Both the position numbers and the translations under genes were made by a program. A stretch of DNA of 64,000 nucleotides from Hermatobates lingyangjiaoensis (Eukaryota > Arthropoda > Insecta > Hemiptera > Hermatobatidae): NCBI GenBank assembly GCA_026182355.1, contig JAPFBL010000233.1, positions 186,001-250,000 of the forward strand. The letters are read 5' to 3'. Below, in pieces: positions 41,841 through 54,190 of this stretch. Position 1 is the first letter of the stretch; each line of letters starts with the position of its first letter. A model generated the notes under the pieces. The model had not been told where the DNA came from, did no database searches, and was given only the letters and a program-made list of their open reading frames with translations.

Positions 41841-42003
41841 GTGTAAAAAAAATATAATATTATTGATTAAGCTAAAAGATTATTTCTTTGATGTCTCTGG
41901 GACAACTCCTCCATGAAATCACTCCCTACCAGAAAAAACTAGTAAGAAAACTAGAGAAAACGAGCAAAAAAGTCGTAAATGCGGAAGCTGCCGTCTACTT
42001 TAA
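41812..42003 (+). pseudogene. PLE N-terminal coding fragment, right arm of family G palindrome
   Basis: From ATG 41888: MMSLGQLLHEITPYQKKLV through KTSKKVVNAEAAVYFN, then ATATATA and (GT)n. It is essentially identical to the left arm over about 190 bp (41607-41798 against 41812-42003), differing mainly in T-run lengths. The order hammerhead motif, short leader, ATG, N-terminal frame, (TA)n is complete in this arm. Confidence 0.65.
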
Positions 42004-42011
42004 TATATATA

Positions 42012-44480
42012 TAGTGTGTGTGTGTGTGTGTGTTGACTCACAGAAGGTTAGAACAATTAACACTAATGATTATCCTACTATTATTCAAACTTGCATTCCA
42101 GGTGATAAAAGTACTTTGAGTAAATACAGGGAGACTTGACATTTATCAATGATGTATTATTATTATAATAATAATTATAGAAGCCATCATGGATTGAAAA
42201 AAAAACACCTTAATTACAAAACCCACCTTCAGAATGTCAAAAAAAGAAATTTTAACTCGTAGTACATTGTCGCTTGTGTTACAACGGATTTACCTCAATT
42301 GAATGTTCAATTATTCATAAATTTAGGGTAATAATCACGTTCAAAGATGTATCATTAAAATAATTAATGCATTGTTGCTAGTATAAAGATGACTGTAAAT
42401 TTTAATAAAACTAGTGGAGAAGGATCTAGAGGCAGATTTCTTTTTCATGAGATGGATGGGAACTGTGGAAGTAAAGATAATGGCGTGCAGAGGAGAGATT
42501 TATATGAAAAGATGTCGATAACGAAGAATTATTAATAGTGCTGTCGACGTCAAGGAATAAAATGAGCTTATAGTGCATGTGATTAGATATACAGCCAATT
42601 CCCAGGAAATAAGGCAAATGTATATCTTATGTTTAGTTTGGAGCCGAATAAGAAAAAAATAATCAATATATTAGGCCTAAGTATCATGAAAACAGGACTA
42701 TTAGTTAGAAACTTTTCCTTTATTCTTTTTTTTATAAAAATGTTAACCAAACAAAGTGTCATTATTGTCTTAATAGCAGTTTTTGCCAATTACATGTTAT
42801 AACTACCTTCTACAATGAAAGAAAACATGAATTTACCTGAGGACAAAGTCAGAAAATATGAAAAAAAATTTTGAGGACGCAGTGAGTGGGTGAGCTTCAC
42901 TTGCAAGAAAAAACGTCAGTGCATACACACTATCAAAGTAATACATGAAAGAATAAAGTAATCTAGTAAGAAAAATAACCATGAGTGAGAATTTATTAAA
43001 AGTTCTAGAGACAGAAAGAGAAAGAGAGAGAATGAGCGATGGAGGGAGGGAGAGAGAGAGAAAGAGAGAGACTATTAGAGGGTTGAAGAATTTGAAAAGT
43101 ACCATTGCAGGAGTAATCCTGAAAAAAAACGTGATAAGAAGAAATCAATAAAGGCTGAAATCCTCTCTATCGGACAGACACAATAAATATTTTAGTCTCT
43201 CAAGAGAGCACTGCGCTTGTCTTCGGAGTGACTCACATCTTTCTACCTGGCGATCAAGTAGTCGAAATATATTAATAGTCCTTTCCATTTTTTTTTTGAT
43301 ATCCTTAATGTGTGTTCATTCTGTGAATTTAATATATATATATTTAAAATTGATTAAAAAAAAATGTGGGCAGAAAAGTCAATCTGGCAGATATATATTG
43401 CGTCAAATCAGTTTAACAAACACTTTCAGTAATAAAATAGTAAATGAATAAGAAAACGATGAACAAAAACTAAGATTACGGAAATATAAAACTAAACCTT
43501 GTAAGATCACATCTATCTTGCTTGTGAAACATATCACGCAAACATAATAAACAAATACGATATAATAACGATGTTGAAGTAAATTGTTTTTATTGTTAAT
43601 GAAAAAATATATAATATTCACCAGCGGTTGATACCTTGATTTTTAATAAAAAAGAATATTTGAGGATTATAAGTAAAATAATATATAAGGTTTACTTCTA
43701 TTATTGCATTAATCGTTTAATGTAAATAGTAGTTTTAGCCGGAAATCATAATATTTACGGGGCGAATACTTTTCTTAAAATTAACTACTTTAATTCAGTT
43801 AAGCAAATTTGATGCATCATAAGTTAATGATTATGAGATTCAGTAATTTCTGCCAAATTTTCTTCATTATACTCATTCATTTGATATTTAAAAGATAAAA
43901 TATTTAAATATGTTAACAAGCTGCAATTTTTATATGCATATTAATACTTCTATAACAATTTCAGACACGTTTTCTGCATGCTCTAAATACCGGAAGGGTA
44001 TTTTTGATATACTACAATCAAGCTATATGGATAATAAGCTAAATGTGCTAAAGGAAATGAGAGTGATAAACTGCGTTCTCGATGAACATTAAAAAGAAAC
44101 CAGAGAGGCTTGAAGGTTAAAGAAAAGGGCAAACACGGATTATCAGTTGTATATGCTGTTTATAGATATTATTTTAAATAGGAATAACATTTAAGCAAAA
44201 ATAAATCCATTTTTAATTTAAAATATTCAAGTTAAGGTGATTTAATAAACAATCGAGCTTCGAAAATTGCTTTTTTTCTTATACAGTCTTTATTATAAAG
44301 AATAATTTTTGTTACTATAATGTTTTTGACAATCTACAATCCTTTTATAGGAAGGAAATTATATTTGTTTCATAATTTATAATAAATGTTCAGAAAATGG
44401 TCGTTTAAAAGTAGGATTAAATTTTACTTTATTTATTATAATAATAATTACTGTTAGTTAGATAATAGAAAGAGATAAAA
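42012..44480. other. AT-rich DNA with (GT)n and GA-rich tracts, no gene seen
   Basis: (GT)n at 42013-42032. A purine-rich GAGAGAAAGAGA tract at 43010-43072 gives a 90-codon Ser/Leu-rich minus-strand frame that is an artefact. No domain or known element is recognised. Confidence 0.45.
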
Positions 44481-44820
44481 ATGTGGTTCAGGTAGGGGAA
44501 TATGATGGCGAAGCAGAAAGGACCAATGTAGCCGTAATGGGGCTTGCTTTGCCCGAGGAATATTTAATGGGAAACATAAAGTAGGCTACAGCCGGCTCGA
44601 GCAGACTGTAAATAATTTACAAGGGTCTCCCAGTGTCCGGTAAATGTTTAATTTTTGTTGCTTCCCTGCAAAGTGGCTAGGCTCCCCTGCTGCAAGAATG
44701 AGCCCCCCCCCCCCCCCTTCACTTCTATACAAGAGTCGAAAATAAAGGCAAAGCACTCTCTCACCTGAACTCCTCTGTATAACCCAATGCGGATATCTTC
44801 TAATCCTGCAACACTTTTGC
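44481..44820. other. GC-richer patch with a poly(C) run, unassigned
   Basis: Contains GTAGCCGTAATGGGGCTTGC, GGCTACAGCCGGCTCGAGC and a run of 15 C at 44703-44717. A 97-codon minus-strand frame covers it without recognisable motifs. It may be an old repeat or exon relic. No call is made. Confidence 0.3.
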
Positions 44821-47220
44821 TTTCTATTTTGCATAAATGAATGTATACATCTTATCTGTTCAACATTAACTCTAAACAACTATTGAATTTACAAAGTATG
44901 GTAAAAAATTTGAAATCTACTATGCATTTAAATGATATCCAAAAGCCCTTGTTTATATAAAATCACATCTTATAGGTAACTTTCAAGCACTTTTTCAATA
45001 TATTATATAATCTTAAAATACACAAAATAGCAACATTGAACCTATTAAAAGAAAACTCTCGAATCAATTAGATGAAATATAACATTGAAGCATAATATTT
45101 TAATTTATTCCTATCTATGGATGTCTATCCATAACCATAGAAGTTTTTAAACAACAGAAATGTATTGTACTTACCATATAAGTGTATCTTCATGGGTGGA
45201 GATACATTGATTATATTTACATAGCTAGTATTCAACTATTTGTCAAGTTGAATAGATTTGTCAGGTTGTAAAATTGGATAGGGTTTACAAGTATAATATG
45301 ACGTTTCATGTATTAGAGACAGCAGAAGAAAACTTGAAACGTAAAAAGAAAACGTGAAGTTTTTTTTTGGAAAATTAAAATTGTACCGTCTTAAACAAAT
45401 GTGTCATTATCCTCATTATTAAAATTTAATTAATTTAGAGTTTATCTGCATTTATGTGAACATTAAAAAGGAAGGTGTTGGATGACCCAACTGGTCACGG
45501 GGAGTCTACTGAAATGTACATATTGTTAGAAAATTTTATATACATTCTAAGCGACCCCTTAATTAATGTTGATGACTTTTTAGAATGTATATAAACCTAA
45601 ATAGGAAGAAGTTTTAAGCGATAAAAAATTATTGAAAATTGATATAAAAATATAGGGATAAGCACAATGAAAACAAATTAATTCAATGCAAATCTGAAAC
45701 ACAATTTCTGTTTGTCAATATTTATTCTATACAGTTTTACCTGTGTTGTTGTTTTAGCATTCGTTCTCTAAAACAATATAAGAACGTGAAATATTTTTTA
45801 AATAGTTTAAAATATTTAAAACGTTCTATATTTTTTTAAAAAATTTCACATTGATCTGCCAGAAATGTGTGAATATTTACTGATTAACTTTCTTTTTATT
45901 TTTAATATTCTGAGAACCGATAATATTTTATTCTTATTAACTTTGTTTCAGAAGTGAAAATAAAAACCTGCATGTTAGTTAACAGCAATTCTTAAAACTT
46001 ATGACATCTAAAATCAACTTTAAATTCGAATCAGATTGCATTATATTAAGAAAGAACAGACAAAATATATAATCATTTAAAAAAAAAAGATCTATTATTA
46101 TTATTTTATTAAACCGTAGAAGTCAAACCGAAGTGCTAGTAAAATATTAAGTATGAAAAATTAAAATCTAATTACCAATTCCATTGTAAAGTTTCACTAC
46201 TCTACTCTATTACTTGAGATAATAGAATATTTCTGTTAATTATCTTAAAAAAAGTTTGATACGGGTTAATGTTATGAATTACTTAAATATATGTTTAAAA
46301 AACTACACTACAGATGAAACAATAGAGCAGAATTGAATATTTAATAACACTGGAACCTGTTTTAATGAGAAAGACTTGAGTGAAAACTGAATTATATTGT
46401 ACGGAATATAACTGAATCAAAACTTGTATTTTCATGCTATTCTTTAAAATTCCTTTATGTGCTACACTTTTTATTTATATTTTTTTTTTTTTATAAAAAC
46501 CTTCCCACCTGCTTAGGAGCCTGCTAACAAAGACTGACAAAGGATGGGAGATAAATAAAAGAAGAAGTATATTAGAGCAGAACAAAAGAGGCTGACAAAG
46601 GGTAAGACAGCATCGTCCAGATTTCAGGTGTAAGATGAAAACTGGGTCGCATCTCTTAAAATAAAGAATGAAAAAAAAAACAATATAAATCTTTAAACAA
46701 AACCGACTTAATTGATTACCTAAATTAATATTTCAAAGTTATTTACTTTTTGTTTTTCAGGAAACTTTCGTGTCCAATGCCTTCATAGTATTTATGGCCT
46801 TGTGAAAGTATACATACCTCTAATATTTTGTTTCCCATTATTAATTACCAAATTTCCTAGAAGTCTTAGAATATACATAAATCTGCTTGTGTGTCTATGT
46901 GTGAATTTAAGAGGTAGACATTCATAAATATCTCACTAAATAGCTTTCCGATTTTCATCTTTATTCCTAAAAAAATAATAACTGATTGAAGTGTCACCAC
47001 AAAAATGCGTACACTCTCTCAGATGGTAGCTAAAGTTAACAGACATGTTTAAAATAGAGTACCACTTTAATGTTTTGTTTTCACTTTAATGCATCTATCT
47101 TGTAAATTGTGGACGTAATATGAAATTCTCAGGTAAAATATTACCAAATATGTAGTTAATAATTTTGATAGTTTCATCTGGCTTTTATGGTTATTCCTGA
47201 TTTATCAGTTACCGGTTTGG
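44821..47220. other. Long AT-rich interval, no gene seen
   Basis: One 14-bp-arm hairpin (TATATACATTCTAA / TTAGAATGTATATA, about 45539-45594). Nothing else is recognised. Confidence 0.45.
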
Positions 47221-47520
47221 TTAGGTTGCAATGGCAGTCCCTCACAAGGGAACACATATAGTTCGAACATTGGCCCTTTGTAATTCTACACAAAGAAGAC
47301 TGATTATACATTGGGAGTCCTAAATTTCGCCTAACTCATGTATATTTAGAGTAGAGATCTTAAACGAGAACCTGACATCGTACAGGCTCAGGACCGACGG
47401 CTTAACGTCAGAGGGATGACACGCTCAGATTTATTTACCTCCAATGTGAATAAATCGAGGGCCAAAGTATTGAACCCTGGACCTACCAGTTTAGAGACGA
47501 GCATGTTGCCTCCTCTGTCA
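47221..47520 (-). mobile_element. tRNA-derived SINE, degraded head
   Basis: The minus strand ends with TTCCCTTGTGAGGGACTGCC at about 47233-47252 and contains AACATTGGCCC-complement text, AAATTTAGGACTCCCAATG, CTCGTTTAAGATCTC and CTCGATTTATTCACATTGG. The B-box-like GGGTTCAATAC is at about 47467-47477; the A box is damaged. Same family as 5520-5838. Confidence 0.8.
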
Positions 47521-49294
47521 TTTATAACAGATACGAAATCGTTCATTTACAAAAATCTGAAATTTTATTATTATTAAACCACCAGTCGTAGTTGAAGTAT
47601 CTGTTACATGGCTTTTTCAGTTTGTTTTTCCTACTAAAAATATTCCAAGGGATTTGAATATACATCACTGTTATAATTTAGAATTTTCAACAAAGAAGGC
47701 CTTGAGATGTACTTTCTCTTTTTTTTAGAACCCAATAAGCATTTTTTTCTCTTAAAAGCTGTTAATATTGCGTTAAACTTCATTATAATTGATCAAACTA
47801 TGTAAAATTTATCGTGCATTAAACCTTTTAGAATCAATCATAACTCTAATTTTGGTATAATAGCAAAAAATAATAATTCAACTCTTATAAAAAACTGATT
47901 TTTTTTTCATTTATTGCTTCTAGCACTTTTAATATCATCCTTTATTTTCAATAATCCAAAATTTGTTATTTAGGAGATATAAAAGGTCTAAAACACTTTT
48001 TAGGCAAAAAAAAAAAGAATTCTTTTCCATGATGTAATGTTGCCATAAACATACAGCAAATCTACATAGGAACAAAATATGTTTGGTTAAAATATCAATT
48101 TCACCTATCAGATGGTGGGAGGCTTATAATGTCTAATTCATAAAAGAAGTACAATGCTTGCAAAAAAAAATATAGATGATCTGAAGAATGCTCTAATAAC
48201 CAGTTTGAACAATTAACGTTACTCACAGCTATTTATATATTTAGAGTACAGTTCTATAAGCGGAAATTTAGTTAAATTTGTTGTTTGTCTCCCATTTCTC
48301 TCAAGAGTGAGCAAAATTATCAGTCGTTTGTTATCAATTAATATAATGAGTGGCAATAATAGAGATTAAAATAAGACAATTTTTTTTCAATATTGTGTAG
48401 TTGTGCTAAATACAAAAAAATTCTGTTAAATAGAAAAACAAATATTTGATACTATTAAGAATAACATAAGATATATTTCTCTAAATCTTGTTAGATTATT
48501 GAAGTAGAGACAATATATAATATAATCCGCTAAATAAAAGACTATGGTTATAAACGACTAAAGGGGAATGAGATTTTTGGTTTGCGAATTTCGTCTAAGG
48601 CAGTGGGTTGCCTGTTCCCTATTCAATGATATGGAAGAGCCTTCTATTCGACGTGGCTATCCAATTTGAATTTAGAAAGAAGTAGAGGCTTTTGTTTGAA
48701 TCACCCGGACGAGCTGATATGATGACGTTCTCAGAAAACAACCTACATTCAATATCTCTCGACGGATTATTAGCATTTGCTTTTTTTTTTTTCATAATAT
48801 TTTTCTACAACAGTTCCAGTCTAATTTTCAATGATTTATGTCGTAATTCGTTTGTTATTAAAATTGTCAAATAAAATCAAGGTTTTTTGGATTTCTTTTA
48901 GTCATCCACTTCTTTTTCATGGAATTGTTTACTTAAAATCTGCATTAAAAATTGCTCTTGTTGTTTTACCCCCATACTCTGCTTATTATGATACTCCATT
49001 AGTTAACATACATGTTTCTCTAATCAATAATTAGATTTCATGGATGGTATTTACTTCATCATATATCATATATCATATATCTTTATATGTTTACCTTATA
49101 ATTTTTATTCAAAATTAATACTTACATATCGTCTTATATCACATTTTTTTCAGTTCATGTAAAAATATTTTTGAATAAATTTTGTACAATTTTAATGAAG
49201 TTATCTTCAGTGAAATTGTTCAGGAATTACTAATTTCTTAAGAATTAACTATATACTTAATAGTTCATAATTTCTTTATGTGATATCTGAGTTT
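47521..49294. other. AT-rich DNA, no gene seen
   Basis: Short frames near 48692-49034 have no recognisable domain. ATATC repeats lie at about 49058-49082. Confidence 0.45.
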
Positions 49295-49615
49295 TGGGGT
49301 AGTCCAGTGGCTTCCTTGTTCGCCTCAGGACTGGTAAATCCTGGGTTTAATAGCCACTGGGACCATCGATTTATTCAAGCAGATGATGAAAAAAAATCTG
49401 AAATGGTCGTTTCTCGGAGATGACGTTCAGACATCGGTTATGAACATGCACGAGGTCAGTTACTCGTTAACGATATCTGCTTTAAATGCACGTCAGTTAG
49501 GCATGTTTAGGAATTACAATATAGAATGCTCATTTGTGATATAATAAAGAATCAATTTTTGGCCAATGCGTGTTCTCTGATGCGACAGCTACTTCAACCG
49601 AAACTAATCATATAT
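49295..49615 (+). mobile_element. tRNA-derived SINE, old copy
   Basis: The head GTAGTCCAGTGGCTTCC and GGTTTAATAGCC correspond to diverged A and B boxes. The body ATCGATTTATTCAAG, CTCGGAGATGACGTTCAGAC, GAGGTCAGTTACTCGTTAAC and GTGTTCTCTGATGCGACAGC follows. It is more diverged than neighbouring copies. Confidence 0.75.
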
Positions 49616-49684
49616 AATCGCTACTGTCCGAATAATAGAATAGTATTAATTAATATTGTGGAAATCCTAAGTCAAATAATACGG

Positions 49685-49935
49685 GGCTAGGTTAGTCCAG
49701 TGGTTGTTAACATACTCACCTCTGGGCTGGTATTCCATGGTTCGATCACCATCTAGCCCTCGATTTATTCACGCGGGAGGTGAATAAATCTGAGTACGTT
49801 GACCCTCAGAGAGGACGTTAAGCTGATGGTCCCGAGCCTGTACGATGCAGGCACTTTTTAAAGATCCCTACTCAAAATGCACTTGAGTTAGGTAAAATTT
49901 AAGATTCCCAATGTAGAATCTGTAGAATCACCGAT
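49685..49935 (+). mobile_element. tRNA-derived SINE, 3'-truncated
   Basis: The head GGTTAGTCCAGTGGTTGTTA (A box) and GGTTCGATCACC (B box), then the body CCCTCGATTTATTCACGCGG, CAGAGAGGACGTTAAGCTGA, CCCGAGCCTGTACGATG and AAAGATCCCTACTCAAAAT, ending near CCCAATGTAGAATC. Confidence 0.85.
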
Positions 49936-51421
49936 CAACAAAAAGTCAGTAAACGACTGACGTTATCTCCTGCTAAGGGATCGGATTAAACAATTAAAAA
50001 AAAAAACGAGTAACTGTTTTACAGGCTAAGGGACCAATGGTTTAAATTAGAGGGTGGATGTAAACCTAGGATAAAAATCCACCCCTAGAGGGTGGATCGA
50101 TTTAAACAGTAAAGAAAAAATAATAATCGCAAAGTTCAAATACAAACAAACTGAACTAGAGTTTGTTCGGTTAATAACAATTAGCCGTATAAATTACAGT
50201 AAATATTATAGTAATTTACTGAATAAATAAATTTACTGAATTTTTTTAACCTAGGTGGTTATGAAAACGAAACATTAAATTACAGCTTAAAGAAAGGTCA
50301 TTTAGATTCAATGATCTTTAAAAACCTGAAAAAAAATGGAATGAAAATTAACCATCCTGTACTATTTTATCACAAAAATAATTTTCGTTTCGTATCAGTA
50401 TGTTTCATAAAAAAAAAAAGAACTATATGTTTAAAAACAATTGGAATCATGTCAACTTCTTTTATAGCGTCCTCATTATGATAGTTTTAATCCCGTTTTC
50501 TATTATTAAAAAAATACCTTGACTTAAAAAAAATCTCCGAACAGGAAATAATATCAATTAATGTAATAATTAACTGCAGGAGTATGCTTTGCACGCAAAT
50601 ATTATAATATTTTAAAAGTAAAAACTTTTGTCATTTGTTTGCATTATTAATTTTGCAGTTAATATTGTAAACTTGTAGCAGCGGTTGTGATCTGTAATTT
50701 GGTTATAGTGAAAACTGCTTCATAATTTGAATATAATCCGATTTATAATGGAATTATAAGGGTGAGGTCTATTAGTTTAGACTTGTTTTCTAATTCGATG
50801 TGTATAAGGCACATGTTTTGAATATAAAGCTCTTGACTGAATTAACCTCTTATACCTCTGCTATTTATAAATCAGTGTTGCTAGGTCTAGAAATTATGTT
50901 CAGAACAAAATAGTTCAAAATGTAATACTGTTAGTCAATTCTGAAATATCGTAAGTGAACAAAATAACCATTAATAATAAATTAAATATAATGGTTTAGT
51001 TTTAAAATAAATATTAATTTAAATATATGTTTTTTCAGTTATTTATTGGAAATTATCTGTGAAAAATTTCAAATGAACTACAACATCTTTGAATGAACCC
51101 CTTCAAGCAAACATGAACATAGTTCACAGATTGAGTAGTCAGTGACTTTCGTAATATACTTAATAACTGTAGAGATAAATTACCTTTCAATAGCTAAATT
51201 TATACAAATACTGCAAAAATGGAAGTCAAGTGCTTATGATAAATATTGAATTTATTTCATCATAGTTATACTAATTGATATTAATAAAAAATGTCAATTT
51301 GGTAATATAGTCTATGAAATTATACATCTTAAAGTCTATTTAACTAGCGCTTCTCAAAAGAGAACATAAGCATAATTAAATGATTAGTTGTGCAATCGGT
51401 ATTTGTGTGATATTTACTCAT
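49936..51421. other. AT-rich DNA, no gene seen
   Basis: A local duplication of GAGGGTGGAT near 50050-50100 and a T-rich context. No recognisable element. Confidence 0.4.
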
Positions 51422-51482
51422 TCTGAGGTAAAATGGATAAAAAAACAAAAGTTTCCACACAAATGAAGTTTTATTTAACAAC

Positions 51483-51516
51483 AACGCGTTTCGAACACTT
51501 TGTGTTCATAATCAGG
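51483..51516 (-). ncRNA. Hammerhead-like motif, family C, left arm
   Basis: Minus strand: CUGAUUA (51509-51515), extra U, stem II GAACA/UGUUC, GAA, palindrome ACGCGU (51484-51489), U. G8 is changed to U, so it is probably inactive. Confidence 0.6.
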
Positions 51517-51601
51517 AAGACACTATAATACAAATTATATCTAATCAGTTACTGATATTGTTATTGTAACTGATCACATATAAATTGTATTATAGTGTCT
51601 T

Positions 51602-51636
51602 CCTGATGATGAACACAATATGTTCGAAACGCGTTA
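51602..51636 (+). ncRNA. Hammerhead ribozyme-like motif, family C, right arm
   Basis: CUGAUGA (51603-51609), extra U, stem II GAACA/UGUUC (51611-51615 with 51621-51625), GAA, palindrome ACGCGU, U at 51635 as the predicted cleavage-site base. The core is fully canonical. Stem I is weak (no clear pairing between CUUC and AUUG), which may explain poor activity alone. Confidence 0.7.
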
Positions 51637-51885
51637 TTGTTTTTGAATAAAACTTCATTTGTCAAAGGACTTTTGTTTGTTTATCCATTTTACCTCAGAA
51701 TAAGCATAATTTGCGTATCTAAATATTGTTTTTAAAGCCTTAATGCTTAATTAATACTTTTAAATGATAACTATTGATATAGGTAGTTATTTAGGGGGGA
51801 GGGGGGACTGAGGGACTGTTAAAAAGTACACCTCGAACGCTGAATCCTCATGGAAATATTGTCCTAAAGGGTCTACATGCGCAGG

Positions 51886-52128
51886 GGGCCAGCTTAGCTC
51901 ATTCATTGACTCGCATCTGAACTGGTAGGTCCGTGTTTCGATGCTCACCTTGCCCTCGATTTATTCACAAGGAATGTGAATTAATCTGTGCATGTCATCC
52001 CTCGGGGACGTTGAGCTGTCGGTCCCGAGCCTCTACGATGTCCGGTACTCATGAATGATCCCTACTATAAATACATTTCAGTTAGACAAAATTTAGGACT
52101 CCTAATGTAGAATCACTACCCCTTGAAG
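51886..52128 (+). mobile_element. tRNA-derived SINE, 3'-truncated
   Basis: The head GCCAGCTTAGCTCATTCATT (A box) and GTGTTTCGATGCTC (B box), then CCCTCGATTTATTCACAAGG, CGGGGACGTTGAGCTGTCGG, CCCGAGCCTCTACGATGTCC and ATTTAGGACTCCTAATG. A G-rich run (GGGGGGAGGGGGG) lies about 70 bp upstream at 51797-51809. Confidence 0.85.
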
Positions 52129-52153
52129 GATCGCCCATTACTAGAATGGGTGC

Positions 52154-52258
52154 AAAATAATAAATGAGCCACAATTTCTACCAATAAAATAGCACGAAAA
52201 GGTGAAAAACCTTATAAGTGTGGACGTTAAGAAACAAACAAAGCTTGCGCAGTCCTAA
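52154..52258 (+). repeat. Dispersed repeat, copy 1 (partner at 61036-61140)
   Basis: AATAAATGAGCCACAATTTC, AATAAAATAGCACGAAAAGG, TATAAGTGTGGACG and AAACAAACAAAGCTTG are shared in order with 61036-61140, about 90% identical by eye. It ends at GCAGTCCTAAA, which joins a SINE fragment here but not at 61136. Confidence 0.75.
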
Positions 52259-52350
52259 ATATTGCAAAACTCTAATGTATTTAAAGTGGAAATCATTAAT
52301 GAATGCCTCACATTGTGCAGGATCGGGACTGAAGACTAAACGTTCTCGTC
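52243..52350 (-). mobile_element. SINE fragment, minus orientation
   Basis: The minus strand carries the AGGACTGC end, TTTAAATACATTAGAG-type text, ATTCATTAATGATTTCC, CTGCACAATGTGAGGC and AACGTTTAGTCTTCAGTCCC, a diverged match to the SINE mid-body. Confidence 0.6.
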
Positions 52351-53999
52351 GAGGGCGACCTACTCAGACGTTTTCAACTCCAGAAGGAAAAAAAATTAAG
52401 AACCAGAGTGAAAACATGGATTCACCAATCCAGACGCGATCAGGTAAGCCACTGGAGTATACTACTTTAGTAATTATTGCTAGTAAAAGGTGACTTGAAT
52501 TTTAATAATGTCACTCAATTTGATTTAAAAAAAACGTTTGATTACTTATGGTACCATGAAAATATCATTTTCGTGTGTATGTGTGTCTGTCTGTGTTTTA
52601 CCAACATTTTATTGAAAATGAATGTATGTTTGCTCTATTAATCAGAACAACTTTTAGATAAACTCTCCGTCAGTAATAGTGAAATTATTTGTAAGTTCAG
52701 AACGTAATTTTTCATAAAAGTGCTGTTCAGATATTATTTGAAGAACCTAATTTGAATGAAATCCAAGATTATGAATATATTCAATTTTCCTGTTACGTAA
52801 TCAGATTTACGTAACGGCAAAAAAAAAATTAGTTATAAACAGGATCCCTTATGAAATGCCACGTTAAGAAATAGTTTCACAGCACCCATACATATATACA
52901 TAATAAGTTAAAACATAGTTGTTTGAGCACAAACTGTATATTCTGTAAAGCTGGGCTGCTTTTGCAGCGATTTTAATATAATACAAACTAATTCAAGTCA
53001 ACCACTTATATATATAAATTTCACTACTCGCATTCTAATACAATACACATTGCACATAATAAGATGTTTTTAAACCATTGTGTTTTAATAAAATTCATTA
53101 ATATGTTCAAAGAAACATAAAATGGCCATTTCATTATTTTATCAAATAAAATAGAAATGAACAAATTTAAGATAATACAGAATGATAATAATTAATTTTT
53201 AGTTCAGTTTAAATTTCAGTGTTATTTTTAGAAGTAATCTCGTATGTTGAAGTCCATGCTGTTATTATGCGACCTCTGATTGTCAAATAACCGAATTTCA
53301 TTTTTATTTCTTTTTTGCGTTCTCTGCAACAATTTTATTTTTTAATTTCGTCTCGTCTGATTCTATTGTTTCATGTTTTCAGCGTTTTTTTATACATTTA
53401 CTCTACCTTTAGATTTTATTAAATTGTGAATTATATTCTCAATAGGAATATGTTTATTAAATTATTTTTTGTATTATATATACATTTTAATTTTAAATTC
53501 TTGATAAACTATGATGAAAAGCATGCAGTAATGCTATGTTTGCTCAGAAGGTATAGCAATATACAACAAACTCTTAATAAGAATGAGATGGAGTTCTCTT
53601 ATAACAGATACTGTAGAAGTATGCTGTTTCTTTCATCTTCAAAACCAGCTTTGTAACTCTATCTTAAAGCCACAAAACTAATTACAACTAAAATTAATTA
53701 ATTAATTCACGACCAAGCGTCTTGTGCAGAGCAGAGCTTCTACCGCAACTTCCAAGAATGCTTTCAAATCTGACTTCATTAGCTTTCCATCAATTCAAGT
53801 CTTCTATGGGAACTTAATTACAAATTAACGCTTACCACCATGATTTTGAGTCAACCTTAAACAAATCTATAGGATCTTCAAAAAGATTAAAATATAATAC
53901 TAATTATATAGAAATATATAATAGTATAATTTTATAATGATCAAAAAAAATTCTAATCGTATAGACAATTGTATTTTACTTTTACAGGTAATATAATAA
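52351..53999. other. AT-rich DNA, no gene seen
   Basis: No domain or element is recognised. Confidence 0.4.
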
Positions 54000-54001
54000 A
54001 A

Positions 54002-54190
54002 AGATTTCATATAAACAGGTAAAATAACAATCAATGATCAAACCACAATAAGAAATGGGAAAACAAGACTAAGATCTTTCAACCGTAACAAGCGGTCTTC
54101 GTCAGAGTCAAAAACTCAACTGACCCAAAAACAGTTGGGTTTTTGACTTTGACGAAGACCGCTTGTTACGTCTGAAAGATCTTAGGTAAT
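54002..54190. mobile_element. Family B PLE module, inverted dimer
   Basis: The left arm AAGATTTCATATAAACAGGT, TCAATGATCAAACCACAATA ends at a centre near 54125, and the right arm begins CAGTTGGGTTTTTGAC. Hammerhead-like motifs lie at 54067-54109 (minus, core CUGACGA, intact) and 54145-54187 (plus, UUGACGA, damaged). The right arm stops just after the motif. Confidence 0.8.
54067..54109 (-). ncRNA. Hammerhead ribozyme-like motif, family B
   Basis: Minus strand: stem I half GACU (54106-54109), CUGACGA (54099-54105), extra A, stem II GACCG/CGGUU, GAA, AGAUCU, U, stem I half AGUC (54067-54070). Identical in all functional positions to 23073-23115. Confidence 0.75.

Larger units (their letters stand above)
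51422..51700. mobile_element. Family C PLE module, complete inverted dimer
   Basis: Two arms of about 118 bp (TCTGAGGTAAAATGGATAAA onward; ending TTTATCCATTTTACCTCAGA) flank about 40 bp of unrelated spacer. Each arm carries a hammerhead-like motif reading outward (51483-51516 minus, 51602-51636 plus). The arms share AATGAAGTTTTATT/AATAAAACTTCATT and differ by scattered substitutions. No (TA)n is present at the ends. Confidence 0.85.

Noticed and set aside
42833..43105. 90-codon Ser/Leu-rich minus-strand frame
   Set aside because: It is a translation of a GA-rich purine tract and has no start context or domain.
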